The notes beneath the pieces are model-generated. The model ran no database searches, was not told where the DNA came from, and saw nothing but the letters and a program-made list of their open reading frames with translations. From an uncultured Lysobacteraceae bacterium (GTDB taxonomy: Bacteria > Pseudomonadota > Gammaproteobacteria > Xanthomonadales > Rhodanobacteraceae): DNA of 5,551 bases. Numbering within the stretch: the stretch's first letter is position 1; each line of letters begins with the position of its first letter. Location: contig CAMLSI010000366.1 of the NCBI GenBank assembly GCA_946482585.1, forward strand, positions 1 to 5,551. The letters are read 5' to 3'. A program made the position numbers and the translations under genes. Positions 1-5,551 of the stretch are shown in pieces.

Positions 1-3000
1 GCCGCCAGCACAGGGTCCGACAACGGCGGCAACACCTACAGTTACGGCGCGAGCGGCAACACGGAACGCGCCTTCGGCGGTCTGCAGAGCGGCAGCGTGA
101 TTCCGTCGCTCGGCGCGGCATTCACGAACAACACCGGCGCGACGATCGACGCGCTCGCGATCGCGTTCACCGGCGAACAGTGGCGCATCGGTAATACCAG
201 CGCAGCACGCGACGATCGCCTCGAATTCGAATACAGCACCGACGCGACGAGCCTGAGCACGGGCACGTGGACGGCCGTCACGGCGCTGAACTTCTCCAAC
301 CCGATCAAGACCGCAGCCACGGCGAGCGCGCTCGACGGCAATGCCGCCGCGAACCGCACGGCGGTCAGCGCATCGGTCACCGGCCTCACGATCGCGAACG
401 GCACGACGTTCTGGATCCGCTGGAAAGACCTCAATGCGAGCGGCGCCGACGACGGCCTCGCGATCGACGACTTCAGCCTGACGCCGACCGGCGTCGTGCC
501 GCTGCCTCAGTTGACGATCGATGACGTCAGCGTCGGCGAAGGTCCGGCCGCGAGCACGACCACGGCGAGCTTCACGGTGAGCCTCAGCGCTCCGGCACCC
601 GCCGGCGGTACCACGTTCTCCATCGCGACCGCCGACGACACGGCCACGACGGCCGATTCCGACTACGTGCCCAAATCGCTGACTGCGCAGACCATTGCCG
701 CGGGCCAGACCAGCTACACCTTCGACGTCACGGTGAACGGCGATTCGACGATCGAATCCAACGAACAGTTCTTCGTCAACGTCACCGCGGTGACCGGCGC
801 GACCGTCTCCGACGGCCAGGGCATCGGCACGATCACCAACGACGATGCGGTGCTGCCGCAGCTCTCGATCGGCGATGCGACGGTCACCGAAGGCCACAGC
901 GGCACGGTCGCCGCGCAGTTCACGATCAGCGCGAGCATCGCCGCCGGTCCGGGCGGCTATGTCGTGCCGTTCGCCACGGCCGACGACACCGCGACTACGG
1001 CCGACGGCGACTTCGTCGGCGCGAGCGGTACGGTGACGATTCTCGAAGGCCAGACCAGCGCGACAGTCGCCATCACCGTCAACGGCGACACCAACGTCGA
1101 GCCCGACGAACAGTTCTTCGTCAATCTCGGCACCCCGCCGCCCGGCACGCAGATCGCCGACGGCCAGGGCACCGGCACGATCACGAACGACGACGCATTC
1201 CCGGTGCTCAGCATCGGCAACGCCAGCGTGGTCGAAGGCCATTCGGGCACGGCATTGCTGAATTTCCCGCTGAGCCTGACCGGCCCGGCGCCGGCCGGCG
1301 GCGTCACGTTCACGGTCAACACGGCCGACGGCACCGCAAGCAGCGGCAGCGACTATGTCGCGATCGTCAACGGCAGCGGCAGCATCGCCGGCGGCCAGAC
1401 CAGCGGCACGCTCAGCGTCACGATCAACGGCGACACCGTCGCCGAAGCCAACGAAACCTTCAGCGTGACGCTGACCTCGCCGGTCAACGCAACGGCAGGT
1501 ACGCTCACGGCAACCGGCACGATCACGAACGACGACGCGGTCGAGATCCACGACATCCAGGGCGACGGCCTTGCCGGTCCGCTGGCCACGCAGACCGTGC
1601 TGACCGTCAACAACATCGTGACCGGCAAGGGGCCGCAGGGTTTCACCATGCAGGCCCCCGACGCGCGCGCGGACACCAACCCGAACACGTCCGAAGGCAT
1701 CTACGTGTTCACGAGCAGCGCACCGGCCGTGCAGGTCGGCGACCTGGTGAACGTCTCGGGCACCGCGCTCGAATTCAACGGCCTGACCGAAATCGGCACG
1801 GCGACGGTGACCGTGGTCAGCAGCGGCAACCCGCTGCCGACGCCGGTCGAGTTCAACGCGAGCACGCCGTCGCAGCACCCGGCCGTGCCGAGCTGCGTGA
1901 CCAGCGGCAGCAACTACGAGTGCTTCGAATTCATGCGCGTGCACATCGCCGACGGCATGGTCAGTACCGGCAATCAACGCTTCGGGTCGCCGGCGACGGA
2001 AACGTTCGCCGAGGTCTTCGTGACCGCGGACGGCCGCCGCGGCACGCGCGAATCCGGCCTGCTCTATCCGCTGGTGCCGACCGCGGGCAATCTGGCCGCG
2101 GGCCAGTGGGACGGCAATCCGGATCTGTTCGAGATGGACGCGGACTATTTCGGCGCGGTGCCGGTCGACACGCCGCTCGTCGCCGGAACGCGCTTCGAAG
2201 CGACCGGGGTCATGGGCTATGACTTCGGCGACTACGAACTCTGGGCGACGCAGCTCACGATCATCGATGCGGCGACGCTGCCGCGTCCGGTGCGCGATTC
2301 GCACGGCGCCACGGATCTGCGCATCGGCGCCTTCAACATGCTGCGCTACTGCGACACGACCAACAACGGTTCGGGCGCCGATCCCTGCCTCGCGCCGACG
2401 CCGACGCAGGCGCAGTTCGATGCGAAGGTCGCGCGCCTGTCGGCCTACGTCGAAGACGTATTGAAGCTGCCCGACGTGCTCGGCGTCGTCGAAGTCGAGA
2501 ACCTGACCGTCCTGCAGGCGCTCGCGGCGAAGCTCGCGGCCGACAGCGGCGTGACCTATGCGGCGCGCCTCGAAGAAGGCAACGACATCGGCGGCATCGA
2601 CGTCGGCTTCCTCGTGCGTACCGACCGCGCGACGATCAATACGGTCACCCAGCTCGGCAAGACCGTGACCTGGAACGATCCGACCGGCAGCCCGACGGCG
2701 CTGCTCAACGACCGCCCGCCGCTGCTGCTCGAAGCGACGTTCACCGGGGCCGGCGGTGCCATGCCGTTCGCGGTCATGGTCGTGCATCCGAAGTCGCGCA
2801 GCTGCGTCGACCAGACCGGCGGCGCGAACTGCACGCAGGCCGACGTCGACCGCAACCGCCTGAAGCGCTTCCTGCAGGGCAAGTACCACGCCGAGCAGAT
2901 CCAGGCGTTCCAGGTCGCGAATCCGGGCACCCAGCTCAGTGTCGTCGGCGACTTCAACGACTATCAGTTCAGCGACGGCTGGACCCACATGCTCGGCGCG

Positions 3001-3414
3001 ATGGCGGGCCGCTACGACGACGCAGCGAACCTGCTCGACTACGCCGGCAACACCGTCGTCTCGCCGTCGCTGTGGAACGCCGTCGAATCGCTGCCGCAGA
3101 GCGAGCGCTACTCGTTCCTTTTCACCGAGAACTTCGGCATGTTCCAGGGCTTCAACACGCGCGACGTGCCGACCCTGCAGTCGCTCGACCATGCCCTGCT
3201 CCGCGTGGGCGCGCGCCAGATGTTCGCGGGCTTCGACTATGGTCGTGCCGACAACGACGCACCGGCCGAATGGGAACGCCAGTGCAATCTCGTGCCGACG
3301 CCGGCGCCGCCGCTGTGCCCGCATCCGGCCATCGGCGTTTCCGACCACGACGGCTTCGTGTTCGTGCTCGCCACCGACCGCATCTTCGGCAACGGCTTCG
3401 AGCCGGCGCCGTGA
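1..3414 (+). CDS. Secreted modular DNase, ExeM/NucH type with three Calx-beta repeats (5'-truncated)
   Basis: The reading frame is open from base 1 to TGA 3412-3414 (1137 residues seen), so the start and export signal lie upstream. In-frame GTG 97 is not the start, because matching protein sequence precedes it. Domains by window residue: 1-165 beta-sandwich module like those in secreted nucleases; 169-282, 286-398 and 401-512 Calx-beta repeats, each ending G-T-I-T-N-D-D; about 514-610 OB-fold-like segment opening with IHDIQG; about 611-770 linker; 772-1121 EEP-fold catalytic domain. Expected metal/active-site residues are present: N779 (GAFNML), E831 (VVEVEN), H929 (VVHPKSR), D984 and N986 (VGDFND), D1063-H1064 (SLDHAL), D1115-H1116 (VSDHDGF). 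The family cuts DNA outside the cell using divalent metal; Calx-beta domains usually bind calcium. All eight cysteines lie in the C-terminal half in four close pairs. The chain ends in a short IFGNGFE tail. The substrate (DNA rather than another phosphodiester) is inferred from the domain order. Confidence 0.92.
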   Translation, partial: AASTGSDNGGNTYSYGASGNTERAFGGLQSGSVIPSLGAAFTNNTGATIDALAIAFTGEQWRIGNTSAARDDRLEFEYSTDATSLSTGTWTAVTALNFSNPIKTAATASALDGNAAANRTAVSASVTGLTIANGTTFWIRWKDLNASGADDGLAIDDFSLTPTGVVPLPQLTIDDVSVGEGPAASTTTASFTVSLSAPAPAGGTTFSIATADDTATTADSDYVPKSLTAQTIAAGQTSYTFDVTVNGDSTIESNEQFFVNVTAVTGATVSDGQGIGTITNDDAVLPQLSIGDATVTEGHSGTVAAQFTISASIAAGPGGYVVPFATADDTATTADGDFVGASGTVTILEGQTSATVAITVNGDTNVEPDEQFFVNLGTPPPGTQIADGQGTGTITNDDAFPVLSIGNASVVEGHSGTALLNFPLSLTGPAPAGGVTFTVNTADGTASSGSDYVAIVNGSGSIAGGQTSGTLSVTINGDTVAEANETFSVTLTSPVNATAGTLTATGTITNDDAVEIHDIQGDGLAGPLATQTVLTVNNIVTGKGPQGFTMQAPDARADTNPNTSEGIYVFTSSAPAVQVGDLVNVSGTALEFNGLTEIGTATVTVVSSGNPLPTPVEFNASTPSQHPAVPSCVTSGSNYECFEFMRVHIADGMVSTGNQRFGSPATETFAEVFVTADGRRGTRESGLLYPLVPTAGNLAAGQWDGNPDLFEMDADYFGAVPVDTPLVAGTRFEATGVMGYDFGDYELWATQLTIIDAATLPRPVRDSHGATDLRIGAFNMLRYCDTTNNGSGADPCLAPTPTQAQFDAKVARLSAYVEDVLKLPDVLGVVEVENLTVLQALAAKLAADSGVTYAARLEEGNDIGGIDVGFLVRTDRATINTVTQLGKTVTWNDPTGSPTALLNDRPPLLLEATFTGAGGAMPFAVMVVHPKSRSCVDQTGGANCTQADVDRNRLKRFLQGKYHAEQIQAFQVANPGTQLSVVGDFNDYQFSDGWTHMLGAMAGRYDDAANLLDYAGNTVVSPSLWNAVESLPQSERYSFLFTENFGMFQGFNTRDVPTLQSLDHALLRVGARQMFAGFDYGRADNDAPAEWERQCNLVPTPAPPLCPHPAIGVSDHDGFVFVLATDRIFGNGFEPAP
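505..1536 (+). repeat. Three tandem Calx-beta repeats inside the nuclease gene
   Basis: The units are 505-846, 856-1194 and 1201-1536 (114, 113 and 112 codons). Each opens with a P-x-L-(T/S)-I strand followed by V-x-E-G, has an N-G-D-(S/T) turn followed by E-x-(D/N)-E-x-F, and closes with G-T-I-T-N-D-D, the Calx-beta signature. Units 1 and 2 remain close at the DNA level: a 19-base stretch is identical at 761-779 and 1106-1124, and the closing GACGGCCAGGGC recurs at 811 and 1159. Unit 3 is more diverged. This fits a later duplication giving units 1 and 2. Confidence 0.85.
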
Positions 3415-3445
3415 TCGGCTAGACTCGGCACACAGCTTCACTTCC

Positions 3446-3474
3446 AGGGGCCGGACTTCCGGCCCCTTCTTTTT
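3446..3474 (+). terminator. Rho-independent terminator after the nuclease gene
   Basis: A perfect 9-bp stem (AGGGGCCGG at 3446-3454 with CCGGCCCCT at 3459-3467) closes a four-base ACTT loop. It is followed directly by a T-rich tract, TTCTTTTT at 3467-3474. It begins 32 bases after the nuclease stop and ends 42 bases before the next start. It should end the nuclease transcript and separate it from the TVP38 gene. The T-tract lies on the + strand only, so it acts for rightward transcription. Confidence 0.88.
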
Positions 3475-3516
3475 GCGGCGCCGCCGGCCGCTGCGCCGGT
3501 ATCGCATTGCCATCGA

Positions 3517-4245
3517 ATGAATCGTCTACGTTCGCTGCTTCCGTTGCTGCTGCTTGTCCTCGTCGGCGCGGGCCTGTTCGCTTCGGGCGTGCTCGATCGG
3601 TTCGGCCCGGCCGGCATCGCCGCCGAACGGCACGAGCTGCAGCAGCAGATCGCGCAGCACCCGCTGCTGTCCGCCGCGATCCACGTCGGCATCGTCACCG
3701 CGGCCATTTCCACCGGCATTCCCGGCGCCGTGGTGCTGATCCTCGCTGGCGGCATGCTGTTCGGCGCCGTGCTCGGCACGGCGCTGTCGTCGGTCGGCGT
3801 ATTCCTCGGCGCGGCCGTGCTCTACGGCGCGAGCCGCTTCGCTTTCGGCGGACCGAGCGGCGCGCGAGCGCCGGCGCTCGTCGAGCGGCTGCGGCAGGGC
3901 TATCACGCACATCCGCTGAGCTATACGTTTTTTTTACGTCTCGTGCCGGTGTTTCCGTTCGGCGGCGTCACCGTGGGGCTGGCCTGGCTGCGCTGCCCGC
4001 CGTGGCTGTTCCTGCTCGCGACCGGCGTCGGCGGCACCCTGACCACGAGCATGGAAAGCCTGCTCGGCGCCGGCCTTGCGAAGAACCTCGCCGAGAACGG
4101 CGCGATCGACAGCCATCTGCTCGCCGATCCCTGGTTCGTCGTACCGATGTTTGCGATGGCGCTGCTCGCGCTGCTGCCGATCGTGCTCAACCGTCGGCGC
4201 AAGCCGGCCGAACCGCAGTCGAACTCGCCGCAGTCGCCGCCCTGA
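3517..4245 (+). CDS. TVP38/TMEM64 family inner-membrane protein (SNARE-associated/DedA superfamily)
   Basis: A 242-residue multi-pass membrane protein, a usual length for the family. Segments by residue: hydrophobic helix 6-26; short soluble stretch 28-50; hydrophobic block 51-105 with the Gly-rich GGMLFGAVLGT motif (78-88) and the following G-x3-G-A-A of the family; charged loop 112-133; the signature FFLRLVPVFPF at 138-148, which matches the F-x-x-R-L-x-P-x-x-P-F hallmark; further hydrophobic stretches to about 187; last helix 206-224; then a basic, Pro/Ser-rich tail (NRRRKP onward), probably cytoplasmic. Members of this superfamily are linked to lipid scrambling or transport and membrane homeostasis; the substrate here is unknown. 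ATG 3517 is the first start in a frame that is open back to the upstream stop, and it places the first helix correctly. No Shine-Dalgarno is visible before it. The Asn often found just after the PF signature is absent (GGVTVGL). The 5' neighbour is cut off by a terminator. Confidence 0.9.
   Translation: MNRLRSLLPLLLLVLVGAGLFASGVLDRFGPAGIAAERHELQQQIAQHPLLSAAIHVGIVTAAISTGIPGAVVLILAGGMLFGAVLGTALSSVGVFLGAAVLYGASRFAFGGPSGARAPALVERLRQGYHAHPLSYTFFLRLVPVFPFGGVTVGLAWLRCPPWLFLLATGVGGTLTTSMESLLGAGLAKNLAENGAIDSHLLADPWFVVPMFAMALLALLPIVLNRRRKPAEPQSNSPQSPP
3928..3936 (+). other. T8 run with T TTT TTA slippery heptamer in the TVP38 gene
   Basis: Eight T residues (3928-3935) encode Phe138-Phe139 and the first two bases of Leu140, read as TTT TTT TTA. 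In frame, 3930-3936 is T TTT TTA, which fits the X XXY YYZ pattern for -1 ribosomal slippage. U-runs of this size can also promote polymerase slippage or indel mutation. TTA is the only in-frame TTA codon I found in the three genes. After a -1 shift, the frame stays open for 121 codons to TGA 4299-4301. No convincing stimulatory structure was identified downstream, so function is uncertain. Confidence 0.3.
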
Positions 4246-4295
4246 CACCGGCCGGATCCGTCACGCAAACCGCGCCGAGGCGCGCCGCGCCTGCG

Positions 4296-4325
4296 TTGTG
4301 AGCCCATTCGCGCATGGGCTATCCT
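4296..4325 (+). promoter_or_regulatory. Candidate sigma70 promoter for the GH17 gene
   Basis: TTGTGA at 4296-4301 (four of six consensus -35 bases) and TATCCT at 4320-4325 (four of six -10 bases) are separated by 18 bases. A start site would be expected near 4332, giving a leader of roughly 35 bases before the TTG start at 4368. This is a by-eye match in a GC-rich region. An experimental 5' end would be needed to confirm it. Confidence 0.42.
4301..4320. promoter_or_regulatory. Perfect 7-bp dyad within the promoter spacer
   Basis: AGCCCAT (4301-4307) and ATGGGCT (4314-4320) are exact reverse complements separated by TCGCGC. The dyad fills the space between the candidate -35 and -10 boxes, where a dimeric regulator could bind. 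No T-tract follows, so it is a poor Rho-independent terminator for the TVP38 gene. The repeat itself is certain; an operator role is inference. Confidence 0.4.
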
Positions 4326-4357
4326 GCGCGCCACTTCGCGTTCCAGCCGCTCTTTCC

Positions 4358-4361
4358 GAGG
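4358..4361 (+). promoter_or_regulatory. Shine-Dalgarno-like GAGG that decides the TTG start
   Basis: GAGG lies six bases before TTG 4368, a normal spacing. The competing in-frame ATG at 4314 has no purine-rich motif before it, sits inside the promoter dyad and would add an 18-residue extension (MGYPARHF onward) without membrane or domain character. The TTG start places the hydrophobic anchor at residues 14-33. Confidence 0.6.
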
Positions 4362-4367
4362 TTTGTC

Positions 4368-5551
4368 TTGAGCAATCCGCAGCCCGTCGTGGTCCAGAAA
4401 TCGCTGTGGAGTGCCGTTCTCCTCGCCCTCGTCGTCGCCGCGCTCAACATCGCGCTCTGGGCTTACATCAATCGCCCGGCGCAGATTCCGAACTGGGAAG
4501 GCAAGATCGAAGGTTTCGCGTTCAACGCGTTCCAGCGCTACCAGAGTCCGCTGCGGTACAACTATCCGAACGAAGACGAGCTCGCCTCCGACCTGCGCAT
4601 CCTCGCGAAACACGCCAAGCGCATACGCACCTATTCGTCATACGAAAGCGCCGCGATTCCGCGCCTTGCGCGCGACCTCGGCCTCGACGTGCTCGCCGGC
4701 GCGTGGCTCGACCGGCGCATGGAGCACAACGAAGTCGAACTCGAAGCGGTCATCAGTGCCGCACGGCGCTGGCCGAACATCGATCGCGTAATGATCGGCA
4801 ACGAAACCATGCTGCGCGACGATCTGAACATCGAGCAGATGGTCGACTACCTCGATCGCGCGCGCGCGCAGATCCGCCAGCCGGTGTCCACGGCAGAGCC
4901 CATCCATATCTGGCTCAAGTATCCCGAGCTCGTCGAGCACGTCGACTTCATCACGCTGCATCTGCTGCCGTACTGGGAAGGCGTGCCGCGCAAGGACGCG
5001 ATCGGTTTCGCGCTCGGCAACTACAACGAGCTGCGCCGCCTCTATCCGCACAAGAAGATCGTCATCGGCGAAATCGGCTGGCCGAGCTACGGCGACCGCA
5101 AGCAGTTCGCCGACCCGACGCTGGCCGACGAGGCGCACTTCATCCGAGAGTGGCTCAATGTCGCGCGCGACCAGGGCCTGGACTACTACATCATGGAAGC
5201 GTTCGACCAGCCCTGGAAAGAGGAAATCGGCGGCCGCGCCGAGGCCTACTGGGGCGTGTTCGGCGCCGACCGCAATCCGAAGTTCTCGATGGTCGGCCCG
5301 GTCATCGAGGATCCGAGCTGGCCGTGGAAGGCGCTCACCGCCTCGGGGCTCGCGCTGTTCCCGATGATCTGGTTCGCCTGGGCGTTCACGCGATTCCGCG
5401 TCGCCGGACGCCTGTTCTTCCTCGGTCTGATCCAGCTCTCCGCCGGCGTGCTGGTCTGGTCCACGACCGTGCCGTACACGTTCTATCTCGATCCGATCGA
5501 CTGGGCCATGCTCGGCGTGCTGATGCCGGCACAGCTCGCGATCATCGGCAT
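4368..5551 (+). CDS. Membrane-anchored GH17 protein, NdvB/NdvC-like beta-glucan synthase or transglycosylase (3'-truncated)
   Basis: The first 394 residues are present and the frame runs off the window. From TTG 4368: a short polar N-terminus; a membrane anchor at 14-33 (SLWSAVLLALVVAALNIALW); a periplasmic GH17 TIM-barrel domain at about 45-315; then hydrophobic segments at about 324-341, 349-365 and 379 onward. GH17 catalytic residues are visible: acid/base E146 in VMIGNET and nucleophile E235 in VIGEIGWPS. YYIMEAFDQPWK and AYWGVFGADRNPKF are further typical stretches of the bacterial GH17 group. In this group the GH17 domain works on beta-1,3-linked glucans, often as a transglycosylase remodelling periplasmic glucan. 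NdvB-type proteins continue into a GT2 glucosyltransferase; NdvC-type proteins carry only more helices. The missing 3' part decides between them. The gene lies 122 bases after the TVP38 gene and likely has its own promoter. Confidence 0.9.
   Translation, partial: MSNPQPVVVQKSLWSAVLLALVVAALNIALWAYINRPAQIPNWEGKIEGFAFNAFQRYQSPLRYNYPNEDELASDLRILAKHAKRIRTYSSYESAAIPRLARDLGLDVLAGAWLDRRMEHNEVELEAVISAARRWPNIDRVMIGNETMLRDDLNIEQMVDYLDRARAQIRQPVSTAEPIHIWLKYPELVEHVDFITLHLLPYWEGVPRKDAIGFALGNYNELRRLYPHKKIVIGEIGWPSYGDRKQFADPTLADEAHFIREWLNVARDQGLDYYIMEAFDQPWKEEIGGRAEAYWGVFGADRNPKFSMVGPVIEDPSWPWKALTASGLALFPMIWFAWAFTRFRVAGRLFFLGLIQLSAGVLVWSTTVPYTFYLDPIDWAMLGVLMPAQLAIIG

Noticed and set aside
97..99. GTG as start codon of the nuclease gene
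   Set aside because: The same frame is open to base 1 and residues 1-32 continue the N-terminal module, so the true start is upstream of the window.
957..1913. Successive antisense open frames opposite the Calx-beta and OB-fold region
   Set aside because: Their repeated sequence simply mirrors the sense-strand repeats, and they have no supported starts.
3420..3425. TAGACT as a -10 promoter box just after the nuclease stop
   Set aside because: It resembles a -10 element but has no good -35 match, and any transcript would meet the terminator at 3446-3474 within a few dozen bases.
3412..3516. Stop-codon read-through joining the nuclease to the TVP38 protein
   Set aside because: After TGA 3412-3414 the frame stays open for 34 codons into ATG 3517, but a strong terminator lies between and the products are unrelated. 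Open frames of this length are common in GC-rich spacers.
4278..4292. GC palindrome AGGCGCG-C-CGCGCCT as terminator of the TVP38 gene
   Set aside because: It has a one-base centre, so only a short stem can form, and no T-tract follows; probably compositional.
3921..4613. Long antisense open frame (230 codons) across the TVP38 and GH17 genes
   Set aside because: It lies opposite two recognisable genes, has low-complexity Arg/Gly-rich sequence and no family motif; such shadows are expected in high-GC coding DNA.
4638..5138. Antisense open frame (166 codons) opposite the GH17 domain
   Set aside because: The + strand here carries both catalytic GH17 motifs in one unbroken frame; the antisense product resembles nothing and mirrors sense codon bias.
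1..5551. A dedicated new multi-gene system (defence, mobile or CRISPR-like)
   Set aside because: The three genes fall into known envelope or secreted families, are separated by a terminator and a promoter, and show no mobile-element or repeat-array hallmarks.

Overview
The window is GC-rich and densely coding. All three genes lie on the + strand, and synonymous codons mostly end in G or C. High GC, a secreted nuclease with Calx-beta repeats and a short Ile-Phe-x-x-Gly-Phe-Glu tail, and a GH17 membrane protein point to a gammaproteobacterium of the Xanthomonadales/Lysobacterales type (Rhodanobacteraceae-like). That assignment is inference from memory; no rRNA or other marker gene is present.

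Layout. (1) 1-3414 is the 3' part of a large gene for a secreted modular DNase of the ExeM/NucH type. It has a beta-sandwich N-terminal module, three Calx-beta repeats, an OB-fold-like segment, an endonuclease/exonuclease/phosphatase (EEP) catalytic domain and a short C-terminal tail. The true start and signal peptide lie before the window. (2) 3446-3474 is a strong Rho-independent terminator that separates this gene from the next. (3) 3517-4245 encodes a TVP38/TMEM64 (SNARE-associated/DedA-superfamily) inner-membrane protein. It carries an unusual run of eight T in its most conserved motif. (4) 4246-4367 is a 122-base spacer with a candidate sigma70 promoter, a perfect 7-bp dyad inside the promoter spacer, and a Shine-Dalgarno-like GAGG before a TTG codon. 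(5) 4368 to the window end is the 5' part of a membrane-anchored GH17 protein of the bacterial beta-glucan synthase/transglycosylase group (NdvB/NdvC-like). Its 3' end lies beyond the window.

How the genes relate. The nuclease is transcriptionally closed off by the terminator and probably works outside the cell, degrading extracellular DNA for nutrients or biofilm remodelling. The TVP38 and GH17 genes both concern the cell envelope, but the second appears to have its own promoter. I see no firm evidence that the three genes form one system. No RNA genes, CRISPR arrays, insertion sequences, integrase genes or attachment sites were seen. The most notable observations are the C-terminal tail and clustered cysteine pairs of the nuclease, the U-rich slippery site in the TVP38 gene, and the dyad in the promoter ahead of the GH17 gene.
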